A stretch of DNA of 64,000 nt. Origin: Choristoneura fumiferana. Taxonomy: Eukaryota > Arthropoda > Insecta > Lepidoptera > Tortricidae. The stretch spans positions 7,775,578 through 7,839,577 of the forward strand of contig NC_133494.1 in NCBI RefSeq assembly GCF_025370935.1, read 5' to 3'. A program made the translations under genes and the position numbers. Under the pieces are notes generated by a model. That model saw only the letters and a program-made list of their open reading frames with translations. It did not search any database and was not told the DNA's origin. Of this stretch, positions 20,743-31,797 are shown piece by piece (the stretch's first letter is position 1; every line of letters starts with the position of its first letter).

Positions 20743-20873
20743 CAGTCGAGTTCATAAACTTGTGAGGAAAAATTTGATCAAAAAATATCTAAACACGACT
20801 ATTGTTAACGGCGTAAAAGCGTGTTCAGATATTTTTGTTGAAATTTTTGCCCACAAGTTTATGAATTCGACTG
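20743..20873. mobile_element. MITE family A, copy 1, TA-flanked, 131 bp
   Basis: Palindromic: CAGTCGAGTTCATAAACTTG at the left and its complement TTTATGAATTCGACTG at the right, with TA at 20741-20742 and 20874-20875. The centre has TTGTTAACGGCGTAAAAGCG. Copies 2 and 3 are at 21355-21478 and 23073-23198. Confidence 0.85.
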
Positions 20874-21354
20874 TACAATACCATACGGTACCTATTATTA
20901 TAAGGAATAATAAATACAAAGTTACTTTGAGAATTTATCACTAAAATTGGCCCGTAGCAAATTAAAAACGTCAATTAACTTAAAGTTAATACAGATAGTA
21001 TATACGTAGCATTGATTTCTGTAAATTATTTTTCTTAAATCAATAGTAATGTTTGTAATGTCCCGGGGAATTTTTCAAAATAAACAAAATGGTTTTCGAG
21101 CTGTATGAAAACTTTAATGTACTTACTTACTCATTCCATGCCAAAATAGTACTTTTTAAAATTATCTGGTTTATAACTTCCTATTAAACTAAACAAGACT
21201 ATGACCAATTTGTTCCGTAAAGGAATACGTGCAAAACTTAATATTTTCCATTTGGAATATCTCTCTATAAGTATAAGGTGACGGTGTGTAATAGGTAATT
21301 AATAAATGATATTTCACCTGTTTTACGAATAGCGACTACTTGCTTTTGAACAAA

Positions 21355-21478
21355 CTGTTAAACTTGTGAGCAAAAATTTGATCAAAAATATATGAACACG
21401 ACTCTATTGTTAACGGCGTAGAAGCGTGTTCAGATATTTTTGATCAAATTTTTGCTCACAAGTTTATGAACTCTACTG
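21355..21478. mobile_element. MITE family A, copy 2
   Basis: The right half matches copy 1 (GATCAAATTTTTGCTCACAA, then GAACTCTACTG, TA). The leftmost ~15 bases are decayed, beginning to match at AAACTTGTGAGCAAAAATTT. The inner palindrome around TTGTTAACGGCGTAGAAGCG is intact. Confidence 0.8.
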
Positions 21479-22201
21479 TATCTTCTTAAAACTTGTAGAT
21501 CCTTTAAGAAATAGCTGCTGATTAACTTAATTAACTCTAAATCGTAGAATCTGACAAGACATCGCCCCTTAATTAAATCGATATAATGAATGTGCAATTA
21601 TTCTTAAATCCTACTTAAAAATGTCAGCCGACAGACTTTGTGTTAAAATTGTGAGTATTTCAGATACATTTCGTATCGTCGTATGCCACATTTGTTATTT
21701 ATTTATTACATGCCGAAACTTTACATATTTACATGAAGAAAATCTCAAATTAATTGTGGTAATAAACTATGTACAACTATATTATTAAGATTGCTGTAAG
21801 TATTATTAGAAAGTAAATAGACAATTAATAATTGTAATTCACTAAATGATGAGTTGTATGATGTGTGAATATGGAGGTTGTTTGTTCCAATCAAAAATGT
21901 TATTTATTTATGATTAAACAAATTTTGAAATAATTATTATGTTTCATTTACTGAGCTTTTTTTGCTGAAACAACAACTGAACAAACATAACAGTCTTTTA
22001 GTTGGAAGAATTCAGTACACAATACGAAATCCTTAGAAAAATATTATTTGATTTTTTCGCAATGGCTACGGAACCCTATCCAGGGCGTTAACGAGACGCT
22101 CTTGGCCGGTTTTATTTTTCATCAAATTGTAGTATGGTTCATCAAAGATCAAATTACTTCAAAATACTGTAGTAGGTATAAATAATACTAGCAAAATTAT
22201 T

Positions 22202-22260
22202 ACGCGACTACCCGAAGGATTATGTTTTTCGAGCGTATGTAGGTATGTAAAAAAAAAATG
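22202..22260. repeat. Short repeat ACCCGAAGG-ATTATGTTTTTCGAGCG
   Basis: CGACTACCCGAAGGATTATG, then TTTTTCGAGCGTATGTAGG, is nearly repeated at 49730-49770 (CGACTGCCCGAAGGGGGTTA, then TTTTTCAAGCGTATGTATG), where a GTAT microsatellite follows. It looks like the end of a retroelement with a microsatellite tail. Confidence 0.5.
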
Positions 22261-22481
22261 GCGGAGGAATAAAAAATATATAATTTTGTATTGTAACAAT
22301 ATGGGTATCAAATTAAAGCTAATAATAAGCCCATTATAATTATATATTATGGGTTATAATACTTTTAATCTACCATTTTTATAGAAATATCAAAATAAAA
22401 TATTAAATAAAAAAAATGAAAAAAACCCGACTGGCTTAAAAACTAAAAGGAAGAAAATAATTCTAGTGGACAGAACTCTGT

Positions 22482-22587
22482 CAAGTAGCTAATTTAAAGT
22501 TCAACAGTCGGGACCCATTTAAATTGTAACCAGCTCAATATTTCTCGGTAAGGGGTCCCGACTGTTGAACTTTAAATTAGCTACTTG
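22482..22587. repeat. Perfect 35-bp inverted repeat with 36-bp loop
   Basis: The arms at 22482-22516 and 22553-22587 are exact complements: CAAGTAGCTAATTTAAAGTT, then CAACAGTCGGGACCC, facing the reverse. No second copy was found here. It could be a recent MITE core or a hairpin-forming foldback. Confidence 0.75.
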
Positions 22588-22833
22588 AGTTTTTAAGGAA
22601 CCCTGTTTTTTTTAAAAATTTAATGTTTAAAATTTATGCTAACATTCAGATCAATCGGTCGACAGGTAGGGGGTAGGTAAAACTTAAATTAGGTACTAGA
22701 TTTGACCCAGATACCTACACAAGACAGACAAAGCAAGCTAAATAAAAGCAAAGCTTTTTTTAAATTTTCATGCACTAAATTACGTTTTCGTGATTCTACA
22801 CCATCTATCGGTATTCATTCCAGACTTTACGCC

Positions 22834-22920
22834 CAATGAGGGCTATTGAATTCGCCGCAAGTGTAACGCTCTTGCGAATATTTTGCAATATCTGAAATTA
22901 ATTATGGCAAAAGCAATGAA
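22834..22920. mobile_element. Internally deleted fragment of the ATGAGGGCTATCG MITE
   Basis: CAATGAGGGCTATTGAATTC, then GCGAATATTTTGCAATATCT, then GAAATTAATTATGGCAAA matches the element at 27440-27869 with an internal gap. Confidence 0.6.
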
Positions 22921-23072
22921 GAGACAGCAGTGTTTAGTTCCACGGTAAACGTGTAGATGGCGTTTAATTACATATTTTTGAAAATTGTGACTTGTGGATT
23001 TACCCTCAAGTGGTACACATTTTAACGTTGAAAATGTCTGTAAGTTAGAGTTTGTTTTCTTGAATGTTAGTA

Positions 23073-23198
23073 CAGTCAAGTTCATTAACTTGTGAGCAAA
23101 AAAATTTATCAAAAATATCTATTATTAACGGAGTAGAAGCGTGTTCAGTTCAGATATTTTTGATCAAATTTTTGCTCACAAGTTTATGAACTCGACTG
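23073..23198. mobile_element. MITE family A, copy 3, TA-flanked
   Basis: CAGTCAAGTTCATTAACTTG at the left and TTTATGAACTCGACTG at the right, with TA at both sides. The centre differs from copy 1 by a small deletion and a duplicated GTTCA. Confidence 0.85.
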
Positions 23199-23278
23199 TA
23201 CAATAAGTTGATAAATCTAAGTTTGTTCAAAAGCAAAGTTTAGTAATACAGGTTTTCAGTAGGTAAGGCAGTTATTTT

Positions 23279-23857
23279 TAACCGACTTCAAAAAAGGAGG
23301 AGGTTCTATGTTCCAATGTTTGTATTTTTTTTATGTATGTTCACCGATTAATCAGTCAATTGTGGACCGATTTTTAAAATTCTTTTTTTATTCGAAAGAG
23401 TATTCTTCTGAGGTGGTCCCATTGTCACCAAGTCAAGATCTGATGATGGGATCCTAGTGAAATCGAAGGCAAACCTCAAATTTTATAGGCACATGGCGAT
23501 TTTGATATTTTTAGCATTAAGATGAGCATTTACATTCAGAAAGTATCATTTGGTAACCTGGACCTGATGAAGAAGACCGTAGATGACCAATGGAACTCAT
23601 CAAAGCTAAGTAATGCTCGCTTGTCTATAAACGACCATGATTAATATACCTAGATAAGCGACTAAGAAGAAGCTTTAAGTTAATGATTCTTTCGAACTGA
23701 TCTGATGCTGAAGCCAGAAGGTAGGCAACGGAACTCTGTTATAAAACAAAGCAACTAAGTCGTGTTTGGGCTTAATGGAATCGTTGTGAGATGTACTTTG
23801 GCTACAAATCACTAAAAAGTGAGAAGTAAAGAAAATTTTTAACAATGAAGTCGGTTG
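23279..23857. mobile_element. Element with ACCGACTTCA inverted ends, ~580 bp
   Basis: The left end ACCGACTTCAAAAAAGGAGG faces the right end ATGAAGTCGGT. The beginning GGAGGTTCTATGTTCCAATG is a common lepidopteran repeat start. Open frames inside are short and unrelated to transposases. A related end is at 11610 and a decayed second end follows at 23905. Confidence 0.6.
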
Positions 23858-24144
23858 AAAAAGTAAAACCGACCCCAAAAAAAAAATAACAAAAAATGGA
23901 ACTGACTACAAAACCCTTTAAAATATTTATTATTTTATAAAGATGAATTTTCTGTTTTATTTTATCTCTTTCGTGTAGTGCCCATTTCTATCCAGGGTGA
24001 CATTGCTTCACCTTAGGCACTTTAAATCACATGATATTTTTTTTACTATATTTCAAAATTAAAGGTCTATGTAAGAACTAGAGGCACATCTCTCAATTTT
24101 AGTTAAATGACGCAGATAATGATTTCGCTAAATTCGAATGTTTA

Positions 24145-24277
24145 GGGTCCGTTGTTTGATCAGTAGTTAAAGATACTAATAGTCAAACTTCCTTTGAAAT
24201 GCGTTAACTATTGTTATGTTTGCCATACATTTTAACTAGGTATTAGTTTGTTTAACTACTGATCAAACAACGGGCCC
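24145..24277. mobile_element. PIF/Harbinger-type MITE, 133 bp, TTA duplication
   Basis: GGGTCCGTTGTTTGATCAGT at the left and ACTGATCAAACAACGGGCCC at the right, 20 bp with one mismatch. TTA is at 24142-24144 and 24278-24280. Confidence 0.8.
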
Positions 24278-24339
24278 TTAGTCTTAAAAAAAAACTACTA
24301 ATACATTTGGGCGCCATTCAGAGCTTTTCAGGCCTCTAG

Positions 24340-24850
24340 GCCTTTGTAAGATTCTACGTATCACACTCCATCTCTGTTATTCCTGAAGATTAGAGACAGA
24401 GACGACGGCTGCTGTCGCCGCGTCCAGCGTAGGTGCAACAACAATAAGCGAAAGACAATTTCTAACCGCCAACCTTGGAAACACGCCAATTATTACTAGT
24501 TTTATTTTGATTTACAAAGCCGGCCGTTTAATCTCAACATCGATCCCAAGTAAGCGCTCCACTTTTCTAAAAGAGTTTGTTTATTAAAATGTCTGTAGTC
24601 AGCCCATTCGTTGGCTAGGTAATACCTGCAGTTTCCCGCCAATATTGCCATCAATAACACTGCGCATGTTACTACCGCACGTATTGCGCTCTTTCATTTC
24701 TATGAACAGTGAAAGGGAAAGTGGATAACCTGAAAATGTTGCGAGCATGCGCGGTGAAAGCCCTGGTGGTGCGATGCGGGTGCCATGTCTGAGTTCGGGG
24801 AGTGATCACCGTAGTGGCGCGCTCAATGCGGCGCTTTTTTAATAAAACAG
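24340..24850. other. GC-rich patch of unknown function
   Basis: A run of relatively GC-rich sequence with many CG dinucleotides (CGACGGCTGCTGTCGCCGCG, GTAGTGGCGCGCTCAATGCG) in an AT-rich region, with no repeat relative in the window and no open frame of note. A promoter or a non-coding first exon is possible, but nothing proves it. Confidence 0.35.
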
Positions 24851-25241
24851 TCTATTATTTATAGAAATAACTGTGATCAGTAAAAATAACAATCCTGTAG
24901 ATATAAGTAGCAATTATTTTAAATGCTAACCGAAAATAGCATGATCTCGCGTACATAAACAATTTACGCATTAAATTGAAATGGGTTGTGCGTAGTGAAT
25001 TTAACATTAAATAATCTTTTTTTGTGGAAATATTTTGGTGAGTATCAATACATTCATACTAATAGGTTGGTACCTATCTATGAGCCTAAATATACCAATC
25101 TAATCACATAATACCACAGTTGTTCTTTATTTTGTTCTTTATAGGTAAGTTTGTTAAGAATAGGACAGTTTTGTTTTTAATTATATAATAAAATAAACTT
25201 AAAAACATAGATATAGTACAAATCTACCGCCTTTTGTCTAC

Positions 25242-25300
25242 TCTGAATGTATGTGTAATATATAGATTTTTTGTAGTGAATTGTGGTGTGCAATAAAAAA
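25242..25300 (+). mobile_element. Retroelement 3' end (TGTGGTGTGCAATAAA family)
   Basis: CTGAATGTATGTGTAATATA, then TGTGGTGTGCAATAAAAAAT matches 60159-60245 and, in reverse, 26226-26265. The shared AATAAA and terminal ATTGTATTGT-type tail mark a LINE 3' end. Confidence 0.65.
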
Positions 25301-25356
25301 TCTTCATGTTGTTCTTTAAAATTGTTATAATATTACGTACATTTTACATGTAGGTA

Positions 25357-25487
25357 CAGTCAATAGCATTAACATCTGCCACAGCGGAGCGTGCAAAAAT
25401 ATCTGACACGTCCTTCCGGCCCTAGAAATAGAGTCGTATCAGATATTTATGCACGCCGGTTGTGTCAGATATTGGTGCTGGTGACTG
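25357..25487. mobile_element. MITE family B, copy 1, TA-flanked, 131 bp
   Basis: CAGTCAATAGCATTAACATC at the left and GATATTGGTGCTGGTGACTG at the right, with TA on both sides. The body has GTGCAAAAATATCTGACACG and GGCCCTAGAAATAGAGTCG. The copy at 32334-32464 is also 131 bp, in the opposite orientation. Confidence 0.85.
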
Positions 25488-26225
25488 TACCAACGCATTT
25501 AATTACGTTGTTATTACATATTTGTATAAAATAAACTAGCCAACCAGCCAGACAGACGAACAACGAATCCTGTAAGGTTCTATTTTTCCTTTCGAAACAA
25601 TAATCCCTAAACATTTAAAAGTACTTCATACTCGGCTGTACCATAAAAATTTAGTACAACTCATAGGTACTTGGTTGTAAAGCTGAAATCAAATAATGCC
25701 ACACTGGTCGGTAACATACACTCAGTTGTCATGATGGAGTAAAATTGCTGCCGTCATTTAATAGCTGGTTCTGGTAATGATTGACGATAAGGAAAAAAAC
25801 AATTGCTTTGCAGTAGTATAATTTCCATGTAGCATTAATAATCTAAATCGCATAATAATGCAGAAAACCGTCTTACTTATATAAATTTTATTACAATAGC
25901 TGTGTAAAAACTGATGGCGTTGCTAAAGTCGACCAAGAATGTGCTTTATCAGATTTGACTACAACCTATGAAAAAAAAGTACTTAAAGCAGACTGATTGA
26001 GACATCGAGTTATAATGATTGAGAGGAGAAATCGGATGATAAAGGAACTATATAAAATGTTAGGTACATTACATACAAAATTAAAATGTCACGTGTCAAC
26101 TGATAATAAGCGTTCATCGCTACCCATGGGAACCAGGGAACCCAAATAGAGTCTCCAGTCCGTTGCTGTATTTACGAGAACAAATACCTATATTTTTCCT
26201 TGAAGGCCTCGATACCATAGAAGTT

Positions 26226-26355
26226 ACAATACAATACAATACAAATATTCTTTATTGCACACCATAAAGCAGTAAAAAAACTTACCCACTCACTCACAAA
26301 CTCACTCACTTACAAACTCACCCACTCACAAACTTTCACATTCATAATATTAGTA
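26226..26355 (-). mobile_element. Retroelement 3' ends, two fragments
   Basis: 26226-26265 is the reverse of the TGTGGTGTGCAATAAAGAAT end seen at 60159-60245, with an ATACAATACAAT tail. 26280-26355 is a CTCACTCACAAACTTTCACA-type end as at 61540-61585. Confidence 0.6.
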
Positions 26356-26366
26356 GGATTCGTGTC

Positions 26367-27435
26367 TTTTAACTAGATGTCTAATCACTTTTTTCACCAA
26401 AATTCACTTGTTTTTTTTTTTAAATATGGCTCTCTCCATTGGAGGACAATTTTGCCAGTTTAAAGAAGGTTTTGCCGTTGTACGGTTAAAAAAATCTAGA
26501 AAACGAAATATGAGAGTTAGGTATAGACGAACGATGACAGCACTAATTCTTGACTAATTCCCAAAATTCACTTTATTTCAATATTTGGTTGGTTGGTTTT
26601 TTAGAAAAATATGGCTCTGTCCATTGGAGGACCATTTTGCCAGTGTCTAGTAGGTTTTGCCGTTGTACGGTTAAAAATTCTAGAAAACGAAATATGAGAG
26701 GTAATGGTGGATGAACGATGACAGCATTAAAATATTGTTGTTGTTTCTTTAAAAAAATATGGCTCTGTCCATCGGAGGATAATTTTGCCAGTGCCTAGTA
26801 GTTTTTGCCGTTGTACGGTAAAAAAATTCTAGAAAACGAAATATGAGAGGTGATGGTGGATGAACGATGACAGCGCGAATCTACTATAACAATCAGCATT
26901 AAAATAGTTTCAATATTTATTTTTCTTTTGAAAAATCTTTGTCAAAATCTGACATTATTTCTTGATTGAAACATGTGTATAATCTGTAGTAGCATAGAGA
27001 TGGTGGAAAAATTGACATTTTAAAAATCGATTAATGCGCGGATGAATAAGCGATTTTTATTTACTTTCTTTCCTTAAAATTAAAAAAATAGTAGCTTAGT
27101 GCTTTTATAATAAAATAAACAGTCTTTGGAATGAAATCAAGTACTAATTGTAATTAATAACAAAATAGACAAAAATACTTTGATAATAAATTAATCGATT
27201 TACTGAACAGATTAATTATTTTGCAATAGGTTCTAGGTTTTCACAAAGCTCCTTAACTCCAATAATCTTTAATACCTGCATCAAGATTAGAAGTTAAGCA
27301 ATGTAATTTAAACAGAAATAATTTTCAGAGAAATAAACAGTTTAATTTTTTTTTTACATTATTGAATGTCGGTGGCAAAGAGTATAAGTACCTATGGTCG
27401 GTGGTCGGATAAATGGCGTCTTTGTTTACACTTTT
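26367..27435. repeat. Two-copy low-frequency repeat, copy 1, with triplicated internal block
   Basis: Shares TTTTAACTAG-TGTCTAATCA, GTGTATAATCTGTAGTAGCA, AATAAGCGATTTTTATTTAC, AATTAATCGATTTACTGAAC and the end CTTTGT-TACACTTTT with 34213-34640. Only this copy has the triplicated block at 26424-26873. No coding sequence or terminal repeats were found. Confidence 0.7.
26424..26873. repeat. Three imperfect tandem units of ~120 bp
   Basis: Units at 26424-26540, 26608-26724 and 26757-26873 each start ATATGGCTCT and contain TTTTGCC-GTTGTACGGT, TCTAGAAAACGAAATATGAG and end GAACGATGACAGC. Units 2 and 3 are closest to each other. The spacers differ (67 and 32 bp), so this is a duplicated module, not a simple satellite. 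Confidence 0.8.
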
Positions 27436-27439
27436 CATC

Positions 27440-27869
27440 AATGAGGGCTATCGCGTATGAATTGGCCACTAGAGGCGCTAGTGTAGCGTGAGGTCTCCGA
27501 AATGTCAAATCTCAAAGTTGTTGGGTGAGCTACGCGGGTTTATTTATAATTAGAATAATTTTGTGAATATTTTGCAATATCTGAAATTAATTATGGCAAA
27601 TATGCGTTCCGAGGCAATGAATGTCTGTGTTTTGAGACAGTTTTGTCTTTCAGAAACCTTTGTCCTTTTTTTTCCGAACAAAACGGGGACTATGCAACAC
27701 TGAACTGTGGCATGCTCGATATTTTTATGGTACGGTTTTAAGGTGTATTAAATATGATTTTAATCTAAACTTTGTTTTCACACCCGTAAAAACAAACTTT
27801 GAAAGCCATACTTAAAAACCTCACGCAACAGTGCGCCATCTAGTGAGACAAAAAACGATAGCCCTCATT
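27440..27869. mobile_element. MITE with AATGAGGGCTATCG inverted ends, 430 bp
   Basis: AATGAGGGCTATCG at the left and CGATAGCCCTCATT at the right are perfect 14-bp ends. The body has CTAGAGGCGCTAGTGTAGCG near the left and GCGCCATCTAG near the right. A second copy is at 44664-45045 and a fragment at 22834-22920. Confidence 0.8.
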
Positions 27870-28895
27870 GGATCGAAATACAATATACTAAAGTCGCACT
27901 TTTACTCCATCAACCATCACACTCTCGACTTATGAATAAGCACGAACACGAACCTATTTGTTGGAAAAAAGTTTAAAAAGGTGCTGGCCATAAAGACCCA
28001 TAGAGCATAGCCGTAAAAGAAAAAAAAACATTAGTACTGTCAAAACGTGAAGCGCCGCAAAATATGAAGCAAAAGGACCCGCGCGTTTTCTCATATATAC
28101 AATAAAAAAAATAACCGCTTAAATTATCGGTTGTGATTAGCTGAATTCTATATAAATGTGAAAAAGAAACACATTTATTATTTTCAAGGTAACATTCAGC
28201 TGTAAAATTGTCTTCATGTAACGTCTTACAAATTTATTTATTCTATTAAAACTTTGAGTCTATGAATTTCTAAAGTCACAATTTTCTTTAATATTCACCT
28301 TGAACAAAGAAAGTTCTAGTTCTTTTGACTCGTGTATTTTTGGAAAAAAGTTATTCCACAAAAATATAAGTTGTTGTTAACTAAGTTTATATATACCTAA
28401 AGTATCTTCGCTTCTTCTTCGCGAGTGTGGAATAAATGGTGTTATTCAATTCATACTTCAACTTTAGATTGACGTCTTTTAATATAAAGTAAGGAAAATT
28501 TAAAGAATATTTATATAATACATCAAACTTCACACTAAAATTCTGATACTAACCAGAAAGTGTGATGTTTAGAAAGGTCGTATCAATATTGACGCCTTAC
28601 GAACTTCAGTGCAATCCCCGAATAATGTGGCGGCTTTCCTTGGGTTTTAGGTACATACTTACCTATCAAAAAATTTGTATATTACATATGTATGACGGAG
28701 TTTTATATACTTGTCCATGTGCATGTATTTTGCCCTTTGTTTTAGAGATAAAATAAGGAGTAAACGGTTTACAGACTCAAAACGACGTACAAAATTTTCT
28801 GATTTACTCAATGGGCACACTGAATATTTTTAGTTAATGGCTTAATTTCATCATTGTACAAGACACCAGGTTGATTTGCTATGTACCAAATACAT

Positions 28896-29014
28896 CATCA
28901 TCATCATCCCAGCCTATATACGTCCCACTGCTGGACACAGGCCTCCTCTCAGAATAAGAGGGCTTGGGCCATAGTTCCCACGCGGGCCCAGTGCGGATTG
29001 GGAACTTCACAGTG
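28896..29014 (-). mobile_element. 5'-truncated SINE (family 1) inside 60-bp direct repeats
   Basis: From the ATCATCATC tail through CCCAGCCTATATACGTCCCA to CGGATTGGGAACTTCACAGTG, it is the 3' ~119 bp of the SINE, minus strand. It is bounded exactly by 60-bp direct repeats at 28836-28895 and 29015-29074 that differ at two positions. Confidence 0.85.
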
Positions 29015-30375
29015 AATGGCTTTATTTCATCATTGTACAAGACACCAGGTTGATTTGCTATGTACCACATACATATATCCTCTTAAAAGCATGACCCAAA
29101 AAGGTGTTCCGTGTGCGATGTTTTGCTTTGAGATGGTACGCGACCAATTTTTATGTTTACTTTTATTATATATTCCGCGGCATTTTCATATAGCCAGTGT
29201 TCATATGGCCTCATTTATGTGTAGGTACACATTAACTCATTTCGCGTGATAATACAATAGATAAATTTATCGTACACGTTAACCTCACAGTAGGTTCAGA
29301 CGCCCGCTGCGTTAGTTTATTTTGACTACGTTCCGTAGTGTTTTACGTTGTGTTTATATAACTGGAATATTAACGATTTTTTTTTCAAAGGTGCAGAAGC
29401 GGTTTACGTTGAATGAGTCCGCTCCCACATCATGTCAAAACGTAAGTGTTTACTATTATAAGTTTATATTTTATTAAGTTAAACAGAACTGAATTATCAA
29501 AAACTGAATCGATGAAAAAAGTTTCATATAATTATTGAACTTTCTCTCAAAATTTCACGAGAATCGGTTGAGAAATGCTAATTTTGACCACGCTGAAACG
29601 TATTCGTTTCGCTCTCGCTCGAAAAATAACGAGCGAGCGAGCGAAAAAAAAACGGGGGATTTCCATTTCTTTTACGAAAAGTGATCCGTTTTTTTGCTCA
29701 TCGATATAATGTAAAGTAGATATTGCTTTCCAAATTGCAATACAAAACGTTTTATTTTGACCAGCATTGATTGTGCGCTGATTTATTTGAACTCGTAATT
29801 ATGCAGCTGGGCCAAGTCGCATAATAAACTAAGTATAACTTAAATAAGTAATATTAGCGATAGCGATTTTGTATGGAAATTCACTAATACTCTCGTTTTG
29901 CTTGTTGTTTATTATGCAATTGGGGCCTGGTATTTGGTTTTATTTAAATAGATATTATAGCAAAAACGAAATAATCGGGTAATTTCACTAGATCCCATAA
30001 ATTCAATTGAGAACATGGGTGAAAGTAATCACGGATTATGTAGTTGTACAGTGTAAATATATACCTACGTTTTTCAGACTTTCAGGCCACACGTTCCATA
30101 ATACGTAATCTTACTATACGTACTCGTATATCTACGTATCACTGGTCCACATACCTATTGAAGTATTTCTTTATTTATTTCTATTACATTACATTGAAGC
30201 TGTGTCAATTACTCAATAGCAAAACAAACATATATTATAAAGTCCAATAGCTGATACGATATCGTTATAGTAGTAAACATATTATGATTGTAAGTGGCAA
30301 AAGAAATTTACCTAAGGTTAAAGGGACTTCTGCAACTGTGGGGCAAATGAAACTACCATTATATAGTAAAATTTT

Positions 30376-30760
30376 GCAGGTGGTAGGACCTTGTGCAAGG
30401 TCCGCACAGATTGCTACCACCATCTTGCTCGCTAATCCTGCCGTGAAGCAGCAATTTTTTTTTTTTTTTTTTATTTGACTGGATGGCAAACGAGCAAGTG
30501 GGTCTCCTGATGGTAAGAGATCACCACCGCCCATAAACATCCCATAAGCAATGCTTGCACTGTTGTGTTTCGGCGTGGAGAGTAAAACAGCCGGTGAAAT
30601 TACTGGCATTAGAGGTATCCCATCTTAGGCCTCTAGGTTGGCAACGCATCTGCAATACCCCTGGTGTTGCAGATGTTTATGGGCGGTGGTGATCTCTTAC
30701 CATCAGGAGACCCATTTGCTCGTTTGCCATCCAGTCGAATACAAAATAATAATAATAATG
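30376..30760 (+). mobile_element. LINE 3' end, ending in an AAT run, with self-insertion
   Basis: GGTGGTAGGACCTTGTGCAA ... CACTGTTGTGTTTCGGCGTG ... CTCGTTTGCCATCCAGTCGA, then an AAT-rich tail, is a familiar lepidopteran LINE 3' region. It is split by the reverse-oriented insert at 30455-30546. Confidence 0.75.
30455..30546 (-). mobile_element. Reverse copy of the same LINE 3' end inserted into 30376-30760
   Basis: A T-run of about 18 followed by GACTGGATGGCAAACGAGCA, then GGTGGTGATCTC in complement; it matches 30669-30735 in reverse. AGCAA flanks it at 30450-30454 and 30547-30551, consistent with a 5-bp target duplication. Confidence 0.8.
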
Positions 30761-31277
30761 TGATATATTCTACCCGTAATCATGATGTATAAATCATTAT
30801 TGATACTACACTCTATCCTCGTGGGCCCTCGCGTACTTTAAAAGGACCAATTAACTTTAAGAATAACGGCTGAATGTACTTCATAAAGTACAAATTGTTT
30901 ATTGAAAAAATAATCTTCAGAATTTTGAACAAAGCTGGTGAACCACGTCTATATAGGGCTTAAGTAAAAAAGTCTGTTAAAAAGTCAGGTCCCAGGAGGC
31001 TATGACAAATATGTTTAATAATTATAAATTACTTCAGTGTTATTGAAGATGGTTTTAATTACCCTTCCCTACCTTATAGATTAACATAAACTTCATTTTT
31101 ATGTTATTTTATGTCAGTTTGAATTCATATCTGTCGGAACGAATTAACCTAATTTACCGGCATTTTGTGACTGAAAACGATCATTATCTCATTTTTACTG
31201 AACGCGGTCGTTCAAGCATAGAAAGACTTCCTTTGCATTGTGTTTGAGGCTAACTACTAATAATTATTGAATTCAAC

Positions 31278-31435
31278 AAAATGGGACTCAACATAATTCA
31301 ACATAATGGGAATTCAACATAATGAGAATTCTACATAATGGGAATTCAACGTAATGGGACTCAACATAATGGGAATCCAACATAATGGGAATTCAACATA
31401 ATGGGAATTCAACTTTCGGGGAATCCAACTTAATG
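31278..31435. repeat. Minisatellite, ~16-bp unit AATTCAACATAATGGG
   Basis: About ten imperfect units, with variants GGGACTC and GGGAATC. The purity decays at both ends. Confidence 0.8.
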
Positions 31436-31577
31436 GTCCGGAAGGTTCTGTTATCGTGTATTTGAAGGTACATAACGTATGTTACATAGGAAAAAACTGG
31501 TTTTACTTTCATATAAAGGTCTATAAAAGTTATTATATCGTCCTTATTCATATTACAAATGCGAAAGCGTGAGTTTA

Positions 31578-31797
31578 AGCGGCAATTACACTGCGTGGTT
31601 CACCTAATGCGGTCGCTGGACTTGTTTCAAACTACTTCGGCGAACGACCGTCGCCTTTACATTAGTCTGTCCGTCTACTGCGGCTGCCATATTAAGGCGG
31701 TGGCAGCTGTCGCTCGCCGAATGCGACATGTATGTTCTTTACACTTTTGCGGTCGCCGCATGCTGCATGCGGCGAACGACTCAGTGTAATTGTCGCT
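31578..31797. mobile_element. PIF/Harbinger-type MITE, 220 bp, TTA duplication
   Basis: AGCGGCAATTACACTG at the left and CAGTGTAATTGTCGCT at the right (one mismatch), with TTA at 31575-31577 and 31798-31800. The interior is GC-rich and itself nearly palindromic (GAATGCGACATG, GCATGCTGCATGCGGCGAAC). Confidence 0.8.

Noticed and set aside
26226..26355. CRISPR-like or satellite array (ACTCAC repeats)
   Set aside because: Irregular short CTCACT runs are part of a common retroelement end, without repeat-spacer structure.
29610..29646. GCTCTCGCTCG / CGAGCGAGCGAGCG near-palindrome
   Set aside because: Low-complexity GAGC repeat; short and imperfect, no sign of function.
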